From contig NZ_AP022598.1 in NCBI RefSeq assembly GCF_010725485.1, forward strand, positions 5,084,001 to 5,148,000: a DNA stretch of 64,000 nucleotides. The letters run 5' to 3'. Both the position numbers and the translations under genes were made by a program. The notes beneath the pieces were generated by a model that made no database searches, was not told where the DNA came from, and saw only the letters and a program-made list of their open reading frames with translations. This document shows, in pieces, positions 38,831-47,412 of the stretch (the stretch's first letter is position 1; each line of letters begins with the position of its first letter). This DNA comes from Mycolicibacterium parafortuitum (lineage in GTDB: Bacteria > Actinomycetota > Actinomycetes > Mycobacteriales > Mycobacteriaceae).

Positions 38831-41066
38831 CAACCGGTGCGGACGCGTCGGCGGGAGCCTCGGCAACCTCGTCTTCGGCGACCAGGACCAGCGAGATCTT
38901 GCCGCGGTTGTCGATGTCGGCGATCTCCACGCGGATCTTGTCACCGACCTTGACGACGTCCTCGACCTTGTTGACCCGCTTGCCACGGCCCAGCTTCGAG
39001 ATGTGCACCAGGCCGTCGCGGCCGGGCAGCAGCGACACGAAGGCTCCGAAGTCGGTGGTCTTGACCACCGTGCCGAGGAACCGCTCGCCGACCTTGGGCA
39101 GCTGCGGGTTCGCGATCGCGTTGATCTTGTCGATCGCGGCCTGTGCGGCCTCGCCGTTGGAGGCGCCGACGAACACGGTGCCGTCGTCCTCGATCGAGAT
39201 CGACGCGCCGGTCTCCTCGGTGATCGAGTTGATCATCTTGCCCTTGGGCCCGATGACCTCACCGATCTTGTCGACCGGCACCTTGATCGTGGTGATCCGC
39301 GGCGCGTACGGGCTCATCTCGTCGGGCTCGTCGATGGCCTCGGCCATCACCTCGAGGATGGTGATCCGGGCGTCCTTGGCCTGGGCCAGGGCACCGGCCA
39401 GCACCTGGGAGGGGATCCCGTCCAGCTTGGTGTCGAGCTGCAGCGCGGTGACGAAGTCCTTGGTGCCTGCGCACTTGAAGTCCATGTCGCCGAACGCGTC
39501 CTCGGCACCGAGGATGTCGGTCAGCGTGACGAAGCGCCTTTCGACGCCACCACCCTCAACTTCCACGTCGTCGGACACCAGGCCCATCGCGATACCCGCG
39601 ACCGGTGCCTTCAGCGGCACACCGGCGTTCAGCAGCGACAGCGTCGAGGCACACACCGAACCCATCGACGTCGAACCGTTGGAGCCCAACGCCTCCGACA
39701 CCTGCCGGATCGCGTACGGGAACTCCTCGACGCTCGGCAGAACCGGCACCAGCGCGCGCTCGGCGAGCGCACCGTGGCCGATCTCGCGGCGCTTCGGCGA
39801 GCCGACCCGGCCGGTCTCACCGGTCGAGTACGGCGGGAAGTTGTAGTGGTGCATGTAGCGCTTGGAGGTCTCCGGGCCCAGCGAGTCGATCTGCTGGGCC
39901 ATCTTGACCATGTCGAGGGTGGTGATGCCCATGATCTGGGTCTCGCCACGCTCGAACAGCGCGCTGCCATGCGCCCGCGGGACGACCGCGACCTCGGCGG
40001 ACAGTGCGCGGATGTCGGTGACGCCACGGCCGTCGATGCGGAAGTGGTCGGTCAGGATGCGCTGGCGCACAAGCTTCTTCGTCAGCGAACGGTACGCCGC
40101 ACCGATTTCCTTCTCACGTCCGGCGTACTGCTCGGCGAGGCGCTCGACGACCTCGGCCTTGATCTCGTTGGTGCGGTCGTCGCGCTCTTCCTTGCCCGCG
40201 ATGGTCAGCGCCTCGGACAGCGCGTCGGTCGCGACCGACGCGACGGAGTAGTAGACGTCCTCGGCGTATTCCGGGAAGACCGGGTACTCGGCGGTCGCCT
40301 TACCCGCGGCGCCCGCCAGCTCGGCCTGTGCGTCGCACAGCGCGGCGATGAACGGCTTGGCGGCCTCCAGGCCCTCGGCCACGACCGTCTCGGTCGGCGC
40401 GGTCGCACCGCCGGAGACCAGTTCGATGACGTTCTCGGTGGCCTCGGCCTCGACCATCATGATCGCGACGTCGTTTTCGACCTTGCGGCCCGCGACGACC
40501 ATGTCGAACACGGCCCGCTCGAGCTGCTCGACGGTCGGGAACGCGACCCACTGGCCGTCGATGAGGGCGACGCGCACGCCGCCGACCGGGCCGTTGAACG
40601 GGATGCCCGAGATCTGGGTCGACGCCGACGCGGCGTTGATGGCCAGCACGTCGTACAGATCCTTGGGATCCAGGCTCAGCACGGTCACCACGACCTGGAT
40701 CTCGTTCCGCAGGCCCGAGATGAAGGTCGGGCGCAGCGGCCGGTCGATCAGGCGGCAGGTCAGGATCGCGTCGGTGGACGGACGACCCTCGCGGCGGAAG
40801 AACGAGCCGGGGATGCGCCCGGCGGCGTACATCCGCTCCTCGACGTCGATCGTCAGCGGGAAGAAGTCGAAATGGTCCTTGGGCTGCTTGCTCGCGGTGG
40901 TCGCGCTCAGCAGCATGGTGTCGTCGTCGAGGTAGGCGACGACAGCGCCGGCGGCCTGCTTGGCCAGCCGGCCGGTCTCGAAACGGATGGTGCGGGTGCC
41001 GAAGCTCCCGTTGTCGATGGTGGCGGTCGCCTCGAACACGCCCTCTTCGATTTCAACTACAGACAT
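38808..41066 (-). CDS. pnp: Polynucleotide phosphorylase (GpsI/Pnp)
   Basis: A 752-residue 3'-5' exoribonuclease/polymerase. Domains in order: RNase PH 1 (from [17 protein letters not shown]), alpha-helical linker, RNase PH 2 ([30 protein letters not shown]; catalytic aspartates in [13 protein letters not shown]), KH ([11 protein letters not shown]) and S1 ([16 protein letters not shown]). ATG 41066 begins [19 protein letters not shown], as in M. tuberculosis; the open frame extends 9 codons upstream. It heads the pnp-pepR-bla-ychJ run. About 370 bases of gene-free sequence separate it from rpsO. Confidence 0.96.
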   Translation of the reverse strand: MSVVEIEEGVFEATATIDNGSFGTRTIRFETGRLAKQAAGAVVAYLDDDTMLLSATTASKQPKDHFDFFPLTIDVEERMYAAGRIPGSFFRREGRPSTDAILTCRLIDRPLRPTFISGLRNEIQVVVTVLSLDPKDLYDVLAINAASASTQISGIPFNGPVGGVRVALIDGQWVAFPTVEQLERAVFDMVVAGRKVENDVAIMMVEAEATENVIELVSGGATAPTETVVAEGLEAAKPFIAALCDAQAELAGAAGKATAEYPVFPEYAEDVYYSVASVATDALSEALTIAGKEERDDRTNEIKAEVVERLAEQYAGREKEIGAAYRSLTKKLVRQRILTDHFRIDGRGVTDIRALSAEVAVVPRAHGSALFERGETQIMGITTLDMVKMAQQIDSLGPETSKRYMHHYNFPPYSTGETGRVGSPKRREIGHGALAERALVPVLPSVEEFPYAIRQVSEALGSNGSTSMGSVCASTLSLLNAGVPLKAPVAGIAMGLVSDDVEVEGGGVERRFVTLTDILGAEDAFGDMDFKCAGTKDFVTALQLDTKLDGIPSQVLAGALAQAKDARITILEVMAEAIDEPDEMSPYAPRITTIKVPVDKIGEVIGPKGKMINSITEETGASISIEDDGTVFVGASNGEAAQAAIDKINAIANPQLPKVGERFLGTVVKTTDFGAFVSLLPGRDGLVHISKLGRGKRVNKVEDVVKVGDKIRVEIADIDNRGKISLVLVAEDEVAEAPADASAPVDAATASS

Positions 41067-41434
41067 AGACGTCCGTACGGCCTCTCTGATCATTCAGCTG
41101 TTTCGCGTGGACACGCGCAGGTGAAAGCGGGCCCGGGTAATCCCGTCAGCCCGGCCTTGATGCGTCGACGGCCGTCGATCGAAGCTGTCGGAGATCTCTC
41201 CGGCAGCCACTACCGAAGACCGCGCGATCAGGCGGTTCATGTTCGTGTCTACGCGGGAACGGTGCGCGCGGGTCTGCGAGGACCGCACCCGGTGTGTTCG
41301 TGCCAAAGGCAGCCGAACGAACCTCATGCTACATCCCGGTACCTGCGAAACCCCTAATCCGGGCCTCTCGGCACAAACGAGTCCGCCCCGCTGCCGTGCG
41401 GCAGCGGGGCGGATCGCAGACGACGAGCGCCGTG
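41067..41434. other. Gene-free region between rpsO and pnp
   Basis: This 368-bp stretch between the rpsO stop and the pnp start (both minus strand) holds no supported gene. It contains the rpsO hairpin terminator at 41383-41412 and, reading on the minus strand, a TAGCAT sequence (forward 41326-41331) that fits the mycobacterial TAnnnT -10 pattern. If this is the pnp promoter, the pnp mRNA has a leader of about 250 bases, long enough for the autoregulation known for pnp in other bacteria. Confidence 0.5.
41383..41412 (-). terminator. Strong hairpin terminator after rpsO
   Basis: The sequence is a perfect inverted repeat: a 13-base arm at 41383-41395 (CCGCCCCGCTGCC), loop GTGC, and the matching arm 41400-41412. 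It lies 22 bases beyond the rpsO stop on the minus strand. Only a weak T-containing run follows, typical of mycobacterial intrinsic terminators, which often lack a U tract. Confidence 0.85.
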
Positions 41435-41704
41435 TCAGCGGCGCAGGCCCAGGCGCTCGATCAGCGAGCGGTAGCGTGCGACGTCGACCTGGGCGACGTA
41501 CTTGAGCAGCCGGCGACGGCGGCCGACCAGCAGCAGCAGGCCACGACGCGAGTGGTGGTCGTGCTTGTGCTGCTTGAGGTGTTCGGTGAGATCCGTGATC
41601 CGCTTGGTCAGCAGGGCGACCTGAGCTTCCGGGGATCCGGTATCGGTGTCGTGCAGGCCGTACTGGCCAAGGATTTCTTTCTTCTGTTCGGCAGTGAGCG
41701 CCAC
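41435..41704 (-). CDS. rpsO: 30S ribosomal protein S15
   Basis: An 89-residue S15 protein, binding 16S rRNA in the platform. The S15 signature is clear in [49 protein letters not shown] and the ending [13 protein letters not shown]. It is complete and of standard length. ATG 41704 is the start. The 151-bp upstream gap has TAGACT (forward 41810-41815) on the minus strand, a fair -10 sequence, and the gene ends in a strong hairpin, so it is probably its own transcript. Confidence 0.98.
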   Translation of the reverse strand: MALTAEQKKEILGQYGLHDTDTGSPEAQVALLTKRITDLTEHLKQHKHDHHSRRGLLLLVGRRRRLLKYVAQVDVARYRSLIERLGLRR

Positions 41705-41809
41705 GAAACAACTCCATCGATTCGGTCCGCGAACATTGGGGCCCGGTTGAGATCGGACCCCGAAAAAGCGCGGCCACCGCGAACTGCAGCACGCGCCGGG
41801 TCGGCAGGG

Positions 41810-41815
41810 AGTCTA
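41810..41815 (-). promoter_or_regulatory. rpsO: Candidate -10 element of the rpsO promoter
   Basis: On the minus strand the hexamer reads TAGACT, which fits the mycobacterial SigA -10 pattern TAnnnT. It is 106 bases upstream of the rpsO start codon, in the otherwise gene-free gap to ribF. No strong -35 is evident, which is usual in mycobacteria. Confidence 0.4.
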
Positions 41816-41855
41816 GCAGCGGGCCCCACCCACCGACGAATCGCCGAATGCGCAG

Positions 41856-42830
41856 CTAGTGGGCCGACAGGATGGTGCGGGCGCGGTCGGTGTCGGCGCC
41901 CATCGCGACGATCAGATCGTCGACCGAGTCGAACTTCTCCTGGCCGCGTAACCGGGCGACGAAATCGACGGCGACGTGCTGGCCGTACAGATCGGCCTCG
42001 GTGTCGAGCACGAACGCCTCGACCGTGCGGGTGCGCCCCGAGAACGTCGGGTTGGTGCCGACGGACACGGCGGCCTGGTATCTCTCCCCCGGCATGACGG
42101 TGCCGACGACGGGTCCGTGCCCGAGGACGGTGAACCATGCGGCGTAGACGCCGTCGGCCGGGATCGCCGAGTACATCGGCGGTGCGACGTTGGCCGTCGG
42201 GAACCCCAGCACCCGGCCTCGGCCGTCGCCCCGGACCACCACACCCTCGACGCGGTGCGGGCGGCCCAGCGCCTCGGCGGCGGCGACCATGTCGCCGGCG
42301 TCGACGCAGGAGCGGATGTAGGTCGACGAGAACGTCACCGTCTCGTCCTGGTGATGTTCGGCGACCAGGGAGAGCGAGTCGACGGCGAAGCCGAACCGGT
42401 CGCCGGCCTTGCGCAGCAGGTCGACGTTGCCTGCGGCCTTCTTGCCGAACGTGAAGTTGTCCCCGACGACGACCTCGACGACGTGCAGTCGTTCGACGAG
42501 CAGTTCGTGGATGTAGCGCTCCGGGGTGAGCTTCATGAAGTCGGCGGTGAACGGCACCACCAGGAAGACGTCGATGCCGAGTTCCTCGACCAGTTCGGCG
42601 CGCCGCGTCAGGGTGGTCAGCTGCGCCGGGTGACTCCCCGGGAACACGACCTCCATCGGGTGCGGGTCGAACGTCATCAGCACCGTCGGCACCCCGCGGG
42701 AGCGACCGGCCTTCACGGCGCGGTTGATCAGCTCCTGGTGGCCGCGGTGCACCCCGTCGAAAACCCCGATGGTGACGACACATCGACCCCAGTCTGTGGG
42801 GATGTCGTCCTGCCCCCGCCAGCGCTGCAC
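41856..42830 (-). CDS. ribF: Bifunctional riboflavin kinase/FAD synthetase RibF
   Basis: Makes FMN and FAD from riboflavin. The 324-residue protein has an N-terminal FMN adenylyltransferase domain (TIGVFDGVHRGHQEL, nucleotide-binding; FTFGKKAAGN; SSTYIRSC) and a C-terminal riboflavin kinase domain (about 185-310, GRVLGFPTANVAPP; GTNPTFSGRTRTVEAF). GTG 42830 (VQRWRGQDDIPTDWG) matches the start of Rv2786c. It is divergent from the mntR gene with an 87-bp gap. Confidence 0.95.
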   Translation of the reverse strand: MQRWRGQDDIPTDWGRCVVTIGVFDGVHRGHQELINRAVKAGRSRGVPTVLMTFDPHPMEVVFPGSHPAQLTTLTRRAELVEELGIDVFLVVPFTADFMKLTPERYIHELLVERLHVVEVVVGDNFTFGKKAAGNVDLLRKAGDRFGFAVDSLSLVAEHHQDETVTFSSTYIRSCVDAGDMVAAAEALGRPHRVEGVVVRGDGRGRVLGFPTANVAPPMYSAIPADGVYAAWFTVLGHGPVVGTVMPGERYQAAVSVGTNPTFSGRTRTVEAFVLDTEADLYGQHVAVDFVARLRGQEKFDSVDDLIVAMGADTDRARTILSAH

Positions 42831-42917
42831 ACCCGCTAGCCTACGACCCGCGCCCGGCTCTGGTCTAAACACCGGGCGAGCGACACCACCGGATCAGGTG
42901 ATGATTGCCTAAACTCA

Positions 42918-43625
42918 ATGATCGTGAGTCCTGACGCCGCCCACCCCACCGATCTGTCGACGGTCGCCCAGGACTATCTGAAGGTCATCTGGACTGCCCA
43001 GGAGTGGTCCCACGAGAAGGTCAGCACCAAGCTGCTCGCCGACCGGATCGGCGTCTCGGCCAGCACCGCGTCGGAGTCGATCCGCAAGCTCGCCGACCAG
43101 GGCCTGGTGGACCACGAGAAGTACGGTGCGGTGACGCTGACCGACGCCGGCCGTCGCGCCGCGCTGGCGATGGTGCGCAGGCACCGGCTGATGGAGACAT
43201 TCCTCGTCAATGAACTCGGCTACGGCTGGGACGAGGTGCACGACGAGGCCGAGATCCTCGAGCACGCCGTCTCGGACCGGATGCTCGACCGCATCGACGC
43301 CAAGCTCGGCTATCCGACCCGCGATCCGCACGGCGATCCGATCCCCGCGCCCGACGGCCGGGTCCCGACTCCCCCGGCGCGCCAGCTCTCGGCGTGCCAG
43401 GACGGCGAGTCCGGCACCGTCGCCCGGATCTCCGACGCCGACCCCGAGATGCTGCGCTACTTCGACACCGTTGGCATCAGCCTGGATTCCCGGCTGCGGG
43501 TGGTGGCCCGGCGCGACTTCGCCGGCATGATCTCGGTGGCGATCGAGGATCCGGCGACAACCGGGGCCGAGACGACCGTCGATTTGGGAAGCCCGGCCGC
43601 ACAAGCGATCTGGGTCGTAGCGTAA
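42918..43625 (+). CDS. mntR: DtxR-family manganese-dependent regulator MntR (SirR)
   Basis: A 235-residue metalloregulator of the DtxR/MntR family, like Rv2788. The helix-turn-helix is at about 18-65 (STKLLADRIGVSASTASESIRKLADQGLVDH), the dimerisation and metal site region at about 70-140 (RRHRLMETFLVNELGYGWDEVHDEAEILEHAVSD), and the C-terminal FeoA/SH3-like domain at about 150-230 (LSACQDGESGTVARISD). It represses manganese uptake genes when manganese is high. It is divergent from ribF. Confidence 0.92.
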   Translation: MIVSPDAAHPTDLSTVAQDYLKVIWTAQEWSHEKVSTKLLADRIGVSASTASESIRKLADQGLVDHEKYGAVTLTDAGRRAALAMVRRHRLMETFLVNELGYGWDEVHDEAEILEHAVSDRMLDRIDAKLGYPTRDPHGDPIPAPDGRVPTPPARQLSACQDGESGTVARISDADPEMLRYFDTVGISLDSRLRVVARRDFAGMISVAIEDPATTGAETTVDLGSPAAQAIWVVA

Positions 43626-43633
43626 GGAGTCGC

Positions 43634-44065
43634 GTGGCCAAGCTGGAGTTGTCCCGATCGTTGAAGATGCCCGCCGAGGATGCCTGGGCGCACGCATCGG
43701 ACCTGTCCTCGCTGGGCGACTGGATGCCGATGCACCAGGGCTGGCGCTCCGATGTCCCCGACGAGATCACCGTCGGGGCGACGATCGTCGGCGTGGCCGG
43801 CGCCAAGGGCATGCGCAACCGGGTGACGTGGACGGTCAAGGAGTTCACCCCGCCGTCGTCGCTCGCGGTGCACGGTGAGGGCGTCGGCGGCACCCGCTAC
43901 AAGTTGACGATGAAGGTCGACTCGACCGGTGACGGCTGCACCTTCACGGTGCGGATGGACCTCGGCGGCGCGCCGCTGTTCGGACCCATCGGCGCGGCAG
44001 CCGCCCGCGCGGTCAAAGGTGACATCGACAGGGCCATCGAGGAATTCGAGCGGCTCTACGCCTGA
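43634..44065 (+). CDS. SRPBCC-family protein
   Basis: A 143-residue START-like fold protein of the polyketide cyclase/dehydrase (SRPBCC) group. It starts at GTG 43634 with AAGGAG 4 bases upstream and lies 8 bases after mntR. The sequence LELSRSLKMPAEDAWAHASDLSSLGDWMPMHQGW is the typical beginning, with a hydrophobic cavity. Similar small proteins in mycobacteria are sometimes toxins of SRPBCC toxin-antitoxin pairs; no antitoxin-like gene is beside this one, so a lipid or ligand-binding role is just as likely. Confidence 0.8.
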   Translation: MAKLELSRSLKMPAEDAWAHASDLSSLGDWMPMHQGWRSDVPDEITVGATIVGVAGAKGMRNRVTWTVKEFTPPSSLAVHGEGVGGTRYKLTMKVDSTGDGCTFTVRMDLGGAPLFGPIGAAAARAVKGDIDRAIEEFERLYA

Positions 44066-44072
44066 CCGACTG

Positions 44073-44135
44073 CGCCGAGTGCACGCTTTCTGCCGTGATT
44101 CGGCCGAAAACCCATCAACAACCGTGCATTCGGCG
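44073..44135. repeat. Palindromic repeat between convergent genes
   Basis: Arm 44073-44085 (CGCCGAGTGCACG) pairs with 44123-44135 (CGTGCATTCGGCG) at 12 of 13 positions plus one G-T pair, enclosing a 37-base loop. It lies between the SRPBCC stop and the truB stop. It could act as a bidirectional terminator or be a copy of a dispersed mycobacterial repeat; sequences like GCCGAGTGCAC occur in many mycobacterial intergenic regions in my recollection. Confidence 0.6.
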
Positions 44136-44137
44136 AC

Positions 44138-45052
44138 TCACAGCGTCGCCGGGCGGATCACCACCACCGACTTGGTGCGCGCGCCGGCGTCCTGCAGCAG
44201 CGCCATGACGCGTCCGTCGGGAGCCGTCGCGGCGTAGATACCGTCGAGGCCCGCGGCGGCGAGCGGCCTGCCGTGCGCGGCGTCGACCGCCTCCTCCTCG
44301 GACAGGTCACGCCGCGGGAAGCCCTGCAGGCATGCCTCGTCGAGCGAGTAGCTGAGCTCGGCGTGGTCGGCGAGCTGCTCCAGCGTGCGGGCCTGATCGA
44401 GCCCGAACCCGCCGACGCGGGTGCGCCGCAACGCGGTCAGATGACCACCGACCCCGAGCGCGGCGCCGACGTCACGCGCCAGCGCGCGGATGTAGGTACC
44501 GCTGGAGCAGTCGACCACGACGTCCACGTCGACGAACTCGCCGTCCCGGCGGACGTCCAGCACGTCGAACCGGTCGATACGCACCGCGCGCGCCGGCAGC
44601 GTGACCTCCTCGCCGTCGCGCACCATCTGGTAGGCGCGCTTGCCCGCCACCTTGATCGCACTGACCGCCGACGGCACCTGCCGGATGTCGCCGCGCAGCG
44701 GCGCGATCGCGGCCTCGATCTCCGAATCGTCAATGTGCGCAGCCGAAACCTGATGCAGCACTTCGCCTTCGGCGTCCTCGGTGGAGGTGGTCTGCCCCAG
44801 CCGGATCGTCGCGTCGTACGACTTGTCGGTCGCGGTCAGCAGGCCGAGGATCTTGGTGGCCCGCTCGATGCCGACGACCAGCACGCCGGTGGCCATCGGA
44901 TCCAGCGTTCCGGCATGGCCGACCTTGCGGGTGCCGAACAGGCGCCGGCAGCGGCCGACGACGTCGTGGCTGGTCATTCCGCCGGGTTTGTCGACCACGA
45001 CCAGACCGGGGGTTGGATTGCTCCTCACGTGCGCGGGAGCAGGTGCGCTCAC
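44138..45052 (-). CDS. truB: tRNA pseudouridine-55 synthase TruB
   Basis: A 304-residue pseudouridine synthase for U55 of the tRNA T-loop. It shows the family signature [17 protein letters not shown], the catalytic Asp in [13 protein letters not shown], then [10 protein letters not shown] and the late motif [16 protein letters not shown] 45052 overlaps the stop of pptT (GTGA), so it is coupled to the pptH-pptT genes. Length and motifs match Rv2793c. The gene converges on the SRPBCC gene with the palindromic repeat between. Confidence 0.96.
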   Translation of the reverse strand: MSAPAPAHVRSNPTPGLVVVDKPGGMTSHDVVGRCRRLFGTRKVGHAGTLDPMATGVLVVGIERATKILGLLTATDKSYDATIRLGQTTSTEDAEGEVLHQVSAAHIDDSEIEAAIAPLRGDIRQVPSAVSAIKVAGKRAYQMVRDGEEVTLPARAVRIDRFDVLDVRRDGEFVDVDVVVDCSSGTYIRALARDVGAALGVGGHLTALRRTRVGGFGLDQARTLEQLADHAELSYSLDEACLQGFPRRDLSEEEAVDAAHGRPLAAAGLDGIYAATAPDGRVMALLQDAGARTKSVVVIRPATL

Positions 45053-45726
45053 AGCACGATCGCGGTCAGCGCGATGCCGTTGCGCACCGACCACCGCCCG
45101 GCCAGGGACTCCAGCGGCGGGCCGAACTCCGCGGCGGGGTCGATCAGGATCCGCGACGTGAACGTCCCCGCCTGCCCGGATTCGTCGACGGCGAACGTGA
45201 TGTGGGCGTCCTCGAAGCCCAGCCACCGGTGCGTCAGCGGATACCACGCCTTGTAGGTGGCCTCCTTGGCGCAGAACAGCACCCGGTCCCAGTGCACACC
45301 GCCGGGCATCCCGCCGAGCTCATGACGTTCCACCGGCAGGCTGATCGCGTCGAGCACACCGTTGGGGAGCACGTCGTGCGGTTCGGCGTCGATACCGAGC
45401 GAGCGCACCTGTTCCCGGCGCCCGACCGCCGCGCCGCGGAACCCGTCGCAGTGCGTCAGGCTGCCGACGACACCGTCGGGCCAGCACGGTTCGCCCTTCT
45501 CCCCCTTCAGGATCGGCACCGGCTCCATGCCGAGGTCGACGAGCGCCTGCCGCGCGCAGTAGCGCACGGTGACGAACTCGTTGCGCCGTTTGGCCACCGA
45601 GCGCGAGATCAGCGGCTCCTCCTCCGGCAGCGGTGCGAGTTCGGTGGGGTCGGTGTACAACTCGGCGGCCGCCAGCGCGTCGATCTCGCCCGGCAGCACA
45701 CCGGCGAGCAGGGGTGCAGCGATCAC
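45049..45726 (-). CDS. pptT: 4'-phosphopantetheinyl transferase PptT
   Basis: Transfers phosphopantetheine from CoA to the acyl carrier domains of polyketide synthases, FAS-I-related and siderophore enzymes; essential in mycobacteria. The 225-residue protein has the Sfp-type motifs [12 protein letters not shown] and [16 protein letters not shown] with Mg-binding Asp, Glu and catalytic Lys, plus [17 protein letters not shown] 45726 overlaps the stop of the metallophosphatase gene (GTGA), and its own stop overlaps truB. The order pptH-pptT-truB is that of M. tuberculosis. Confidence 0.95.
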   Translation of the reverse strand: MIAAPLLAGVLPGEIDALAAAELYTDPTELAPLPEEEPLISRSVAKRRNEFVTVRYCARQALVDLGMEPVPILKGEKGEPCWPDGVVGSLTHCDGFRGAAVGRREQVRSLGIDAEPHDVLPNGVLDAISLPVERHELGGMPGGVHWDRVLFCAKEATYKAWYPLTHRWLGFEDAHITFAVDESGQAGTFTSRILIDPAAEFGPPLESLAGRWSVRNGIALTAIVL

Positions 45727-46670
45727 GCGCGGTCCTTGATGCGCTGCTGGATCCGCGCGGCGTTGTCGCGCATCTCCTGGGTGATCTGGAAGTGCCCGCC
45801 GAACTCGTTGAGGTAGCCGGGCGCGTACTTGGGGTCCGGCAGGATCTGCCGCAACCAGCGGTAGGGCCTGCGCCGGCGCCACTCTCGCGGATACCCGACC
45901 GACACCTCTTCGAAGCGCACGCCGTCGTACCAGGTGGTGCGCGGAATGTGCAGATGCCCGTACACCGAGCAGATCGCGTTGTACCGGGTGTGCCAGTCGG
46001 CGGTGGCGGTGGTGCCGCACCACAGCGCGAACTCCGGGTAGTACATCGCGTCACACGGTTCGCGCACCATCGGGAAATGGTTGACCTGGACGGTCGGCAT
46101 CATCCAGTCCAGATCCTCGAGGCGCTTGCGGGTGTAGTTGACCCGGTCGCGGCACCATGCGTCACGCGTGGCGTAGGGCTCCGACGACAACAGGTATTCG
46201 TCGGTGCCGACGATGTTGCGCTCCTTGGCGATCGCCAGTCCCTCGGCCTTCGTGCCCGCGCCCTGCGGCAGGAACGAATAGTCGTAGAGCAGGAACATCG
46301 GCACGATCGTCGCGGGGCCACCCTCCTCGGTCCACACCGGATAGGGATGTTCGGGGGTGATGACACCCATCTCGTCACACATGTTGACCAGGTAGTCGTA
46401 ACGCGATTTCCCGTAGATCTGCATCGGGTCGCGCTGAGTGGTCCACAGCTCATGGTTGCCGGGGATCCAGATCACCTTGGCGAAACGCTTGCGCAGCAGG
46501 TCCAGTGCCCACCGGATCTCGTCGGTGCGCTCGGCGACGTCGCCGGCGACGATCAGCCAGTCGTCGGGCGAGGCCGGGTACAGCGACTCCGTGACCGGCT
46601 TGTTGCCGGTGTGTCCGGTGTGAAGGTCACTGACCGCCCACAAGGTGGGGCGTCGTTCGTCAGTGCTCAC
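45723..46670 (-). CDS. pptH: Metallophosphoesterase PptH (phosphopantetheinyl hydrolase)
   Basis: A 315-residue calcineurin-like phosphoesterase. The five metal-binding motifs are present: SDLHTGH, AGDVAERT, PGNHELW, VNHFPM and YGHLHIPRT. In M. tuberculosis the homologue Rv2795c was shown to remove phosphopantetheine from carrier proteins, opposing PptT. It is coupled to pptT (GTGA overlap at 45723-45726). GTG 46670 is the start. The upstream 141 bp, shared with the divergent gene at 46812, contains a KstR-type palindrome. Confidence 0.92.
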   Translation of the reverse strand: MSTDERRPTLWAVSDLHTGHTGNKPVTESLYPASPDDWLIVAGDVAERTDEIRWALDLLRKRFAKVIWIPGNHELWTTQRDPMQIYGKSRYDYLVNMCDEMGVITPEHPYPVWTEEGGPATIVPMFLLYDYSFLPQGAGTKAEGLAIAKERNIVGTDEYLLSSEPYATRDAWCRDRVNYTRKRLEDLDWMMPTVQVNHFPMVREPCDAMYYPEFALWCGTTATADWHTRYNAICSVYGHLHIPRTTWYDGVRFEEVSVGYPREWRRRRPYRWLRQILPDPKYAPGYLNEFGGHFQITQEMRDNAARIQQRIKDRA

Positions 46671-46717
46671 AACCCGTCAGCCTACTGGTGGACCGGCGCG
46701 GGGCACCGTCCGGCAAC

Positions 46718-46731
46718 TAGAACAGGTTCTA
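46718..46731. promoter_or_regulatory. KstR-type operator palindrome
   Basis: TAGAACAGGTTCTA is a perfect 14-bp palindrome apart from its 2-bp centre, and fits the KstR consensus TnnAACnnGTTnnA at every fixed position. It lies 48 bases upstream of pptH and 81 bases upstream of the gene at 46812. KstR represses cholesterol and steroid catabolism genes in mycobacteria. Which of the two divergent genes it controls cannot be decided from sequence alone. Confidence 0.7.
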
Positions 46732-46811
46732 AGTTCCTGTCCGCGCGCTGAGTGCCGCCCGTTACACTCCCGGGACGAGCCCGATCACGAACCGATGACT
46801 CTGGAGGTGTC

Positions 46812-47396
46812 ATGGTCGCCAAGCTGCGACTGTTCTCGGCGCTGTGCGCGCTGGTCGCAGCGGTGGTCGTGGTCTGGCAGGTGGAACCCGCGGCGACCGC
46901 CGGGCCCGACCGGGTCGACCTGCGGTCGACGCATGCGCCGCTGCCACTGCAGACGACGACGATCAAATGGCCGGTGCTCGATCTGACCGACCCCGATCCG
47001 TTCGACCCGTGCCGTGACATCCCGCTCGACGTGATCGAGCGCCTCGGGCTGGCGTTCACCCCGCCGGCGCACGAGGACAGCCTGCGCTGCAAGTACGACG
47101 CCGGGAACTACCAGATGGCGGTCGAGGCCTTCGTGTGGCGCACCTACGAGGAGACGCTGCCGCCCGACGCCGTCGAACTCGACATCAACGGCCACCGGGC
47201 CGCCCAGTTCTGGATCATGAAGCCGACGGACTGGAACAACCGCTGGTGGATCACCTGCATGGTCGCGTTCAAGACCAGCTACGGGGTGATCCAGCAGTCC
47301 CTGTTCTATTCGCCGGTCTACTCCGAGCCCGACCCCGACTGCATGCAGACCAATCTGCAGCGCGCCCACGAGCTCAGCCCGTATTACGTCTACTGA
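46812..47396 (+). CDS. Secreted DUF3558-like protein (Rv2799-type)
   Basis: A 194-residue protein with an N-terminal signal or anchor helix (LRLFSALCALVAAVVVVWQV, residues about 5-24). The rest is exported; three or more cysteines (FDPCRDIP, LRCKYDAG, WITCMVAF, PDCMQT) suggest disulfides. The arrangement DPCRDIPLDVIERLGL-RCKYDAG resembles DUF3558 proteins, common secreted or lipid-anchored proteins of mycobacteria; no lipobox is evident here. ATG 46812 has GGAGG 4 bases upstream. A KstR-type operator lies upstream and the hydrolase gene follows 16 bases after the stop. Confidence 0.85.
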   Translation: MVAKLRLFSALCALVAAVVVVWQVEPAATAGPDRVDLRSTHAPLPLQTTTIKWPVLDLTDPDPFDPCRDIPLDVIERLGLAFTPPAHEDSLRCKYDAGNYQMAVEAFVWRTYEETLPPDAVELDINGHRAAQFWIMKPTDWNNRWWITCMVAFKTSYGVIQQSLFYSPVYSEPDPDCMQTNLQRAHELSPYYVY

Positions 47397-47412
47397 CACG
47401 TAACCTCGTGTC

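Noticed and set aside
38511..41357. A 948-codon open frame on the plus strand over pepR and pnp
   Set aside because: It is antisense to two strongly supported genes, its protein has shadow-like composition (Arg, Asp, His, Gly rich) and no family motif. Long antisense frames are normal in GC-rich DNA.
42895..42917. Possible MntR box before mntR (GATTGCCTAAACTCAAT)
   Set aside because: It has only short ATTG/CAAT symmetry and does not resemble the TTAGG-type MntR palindromes closely enough.
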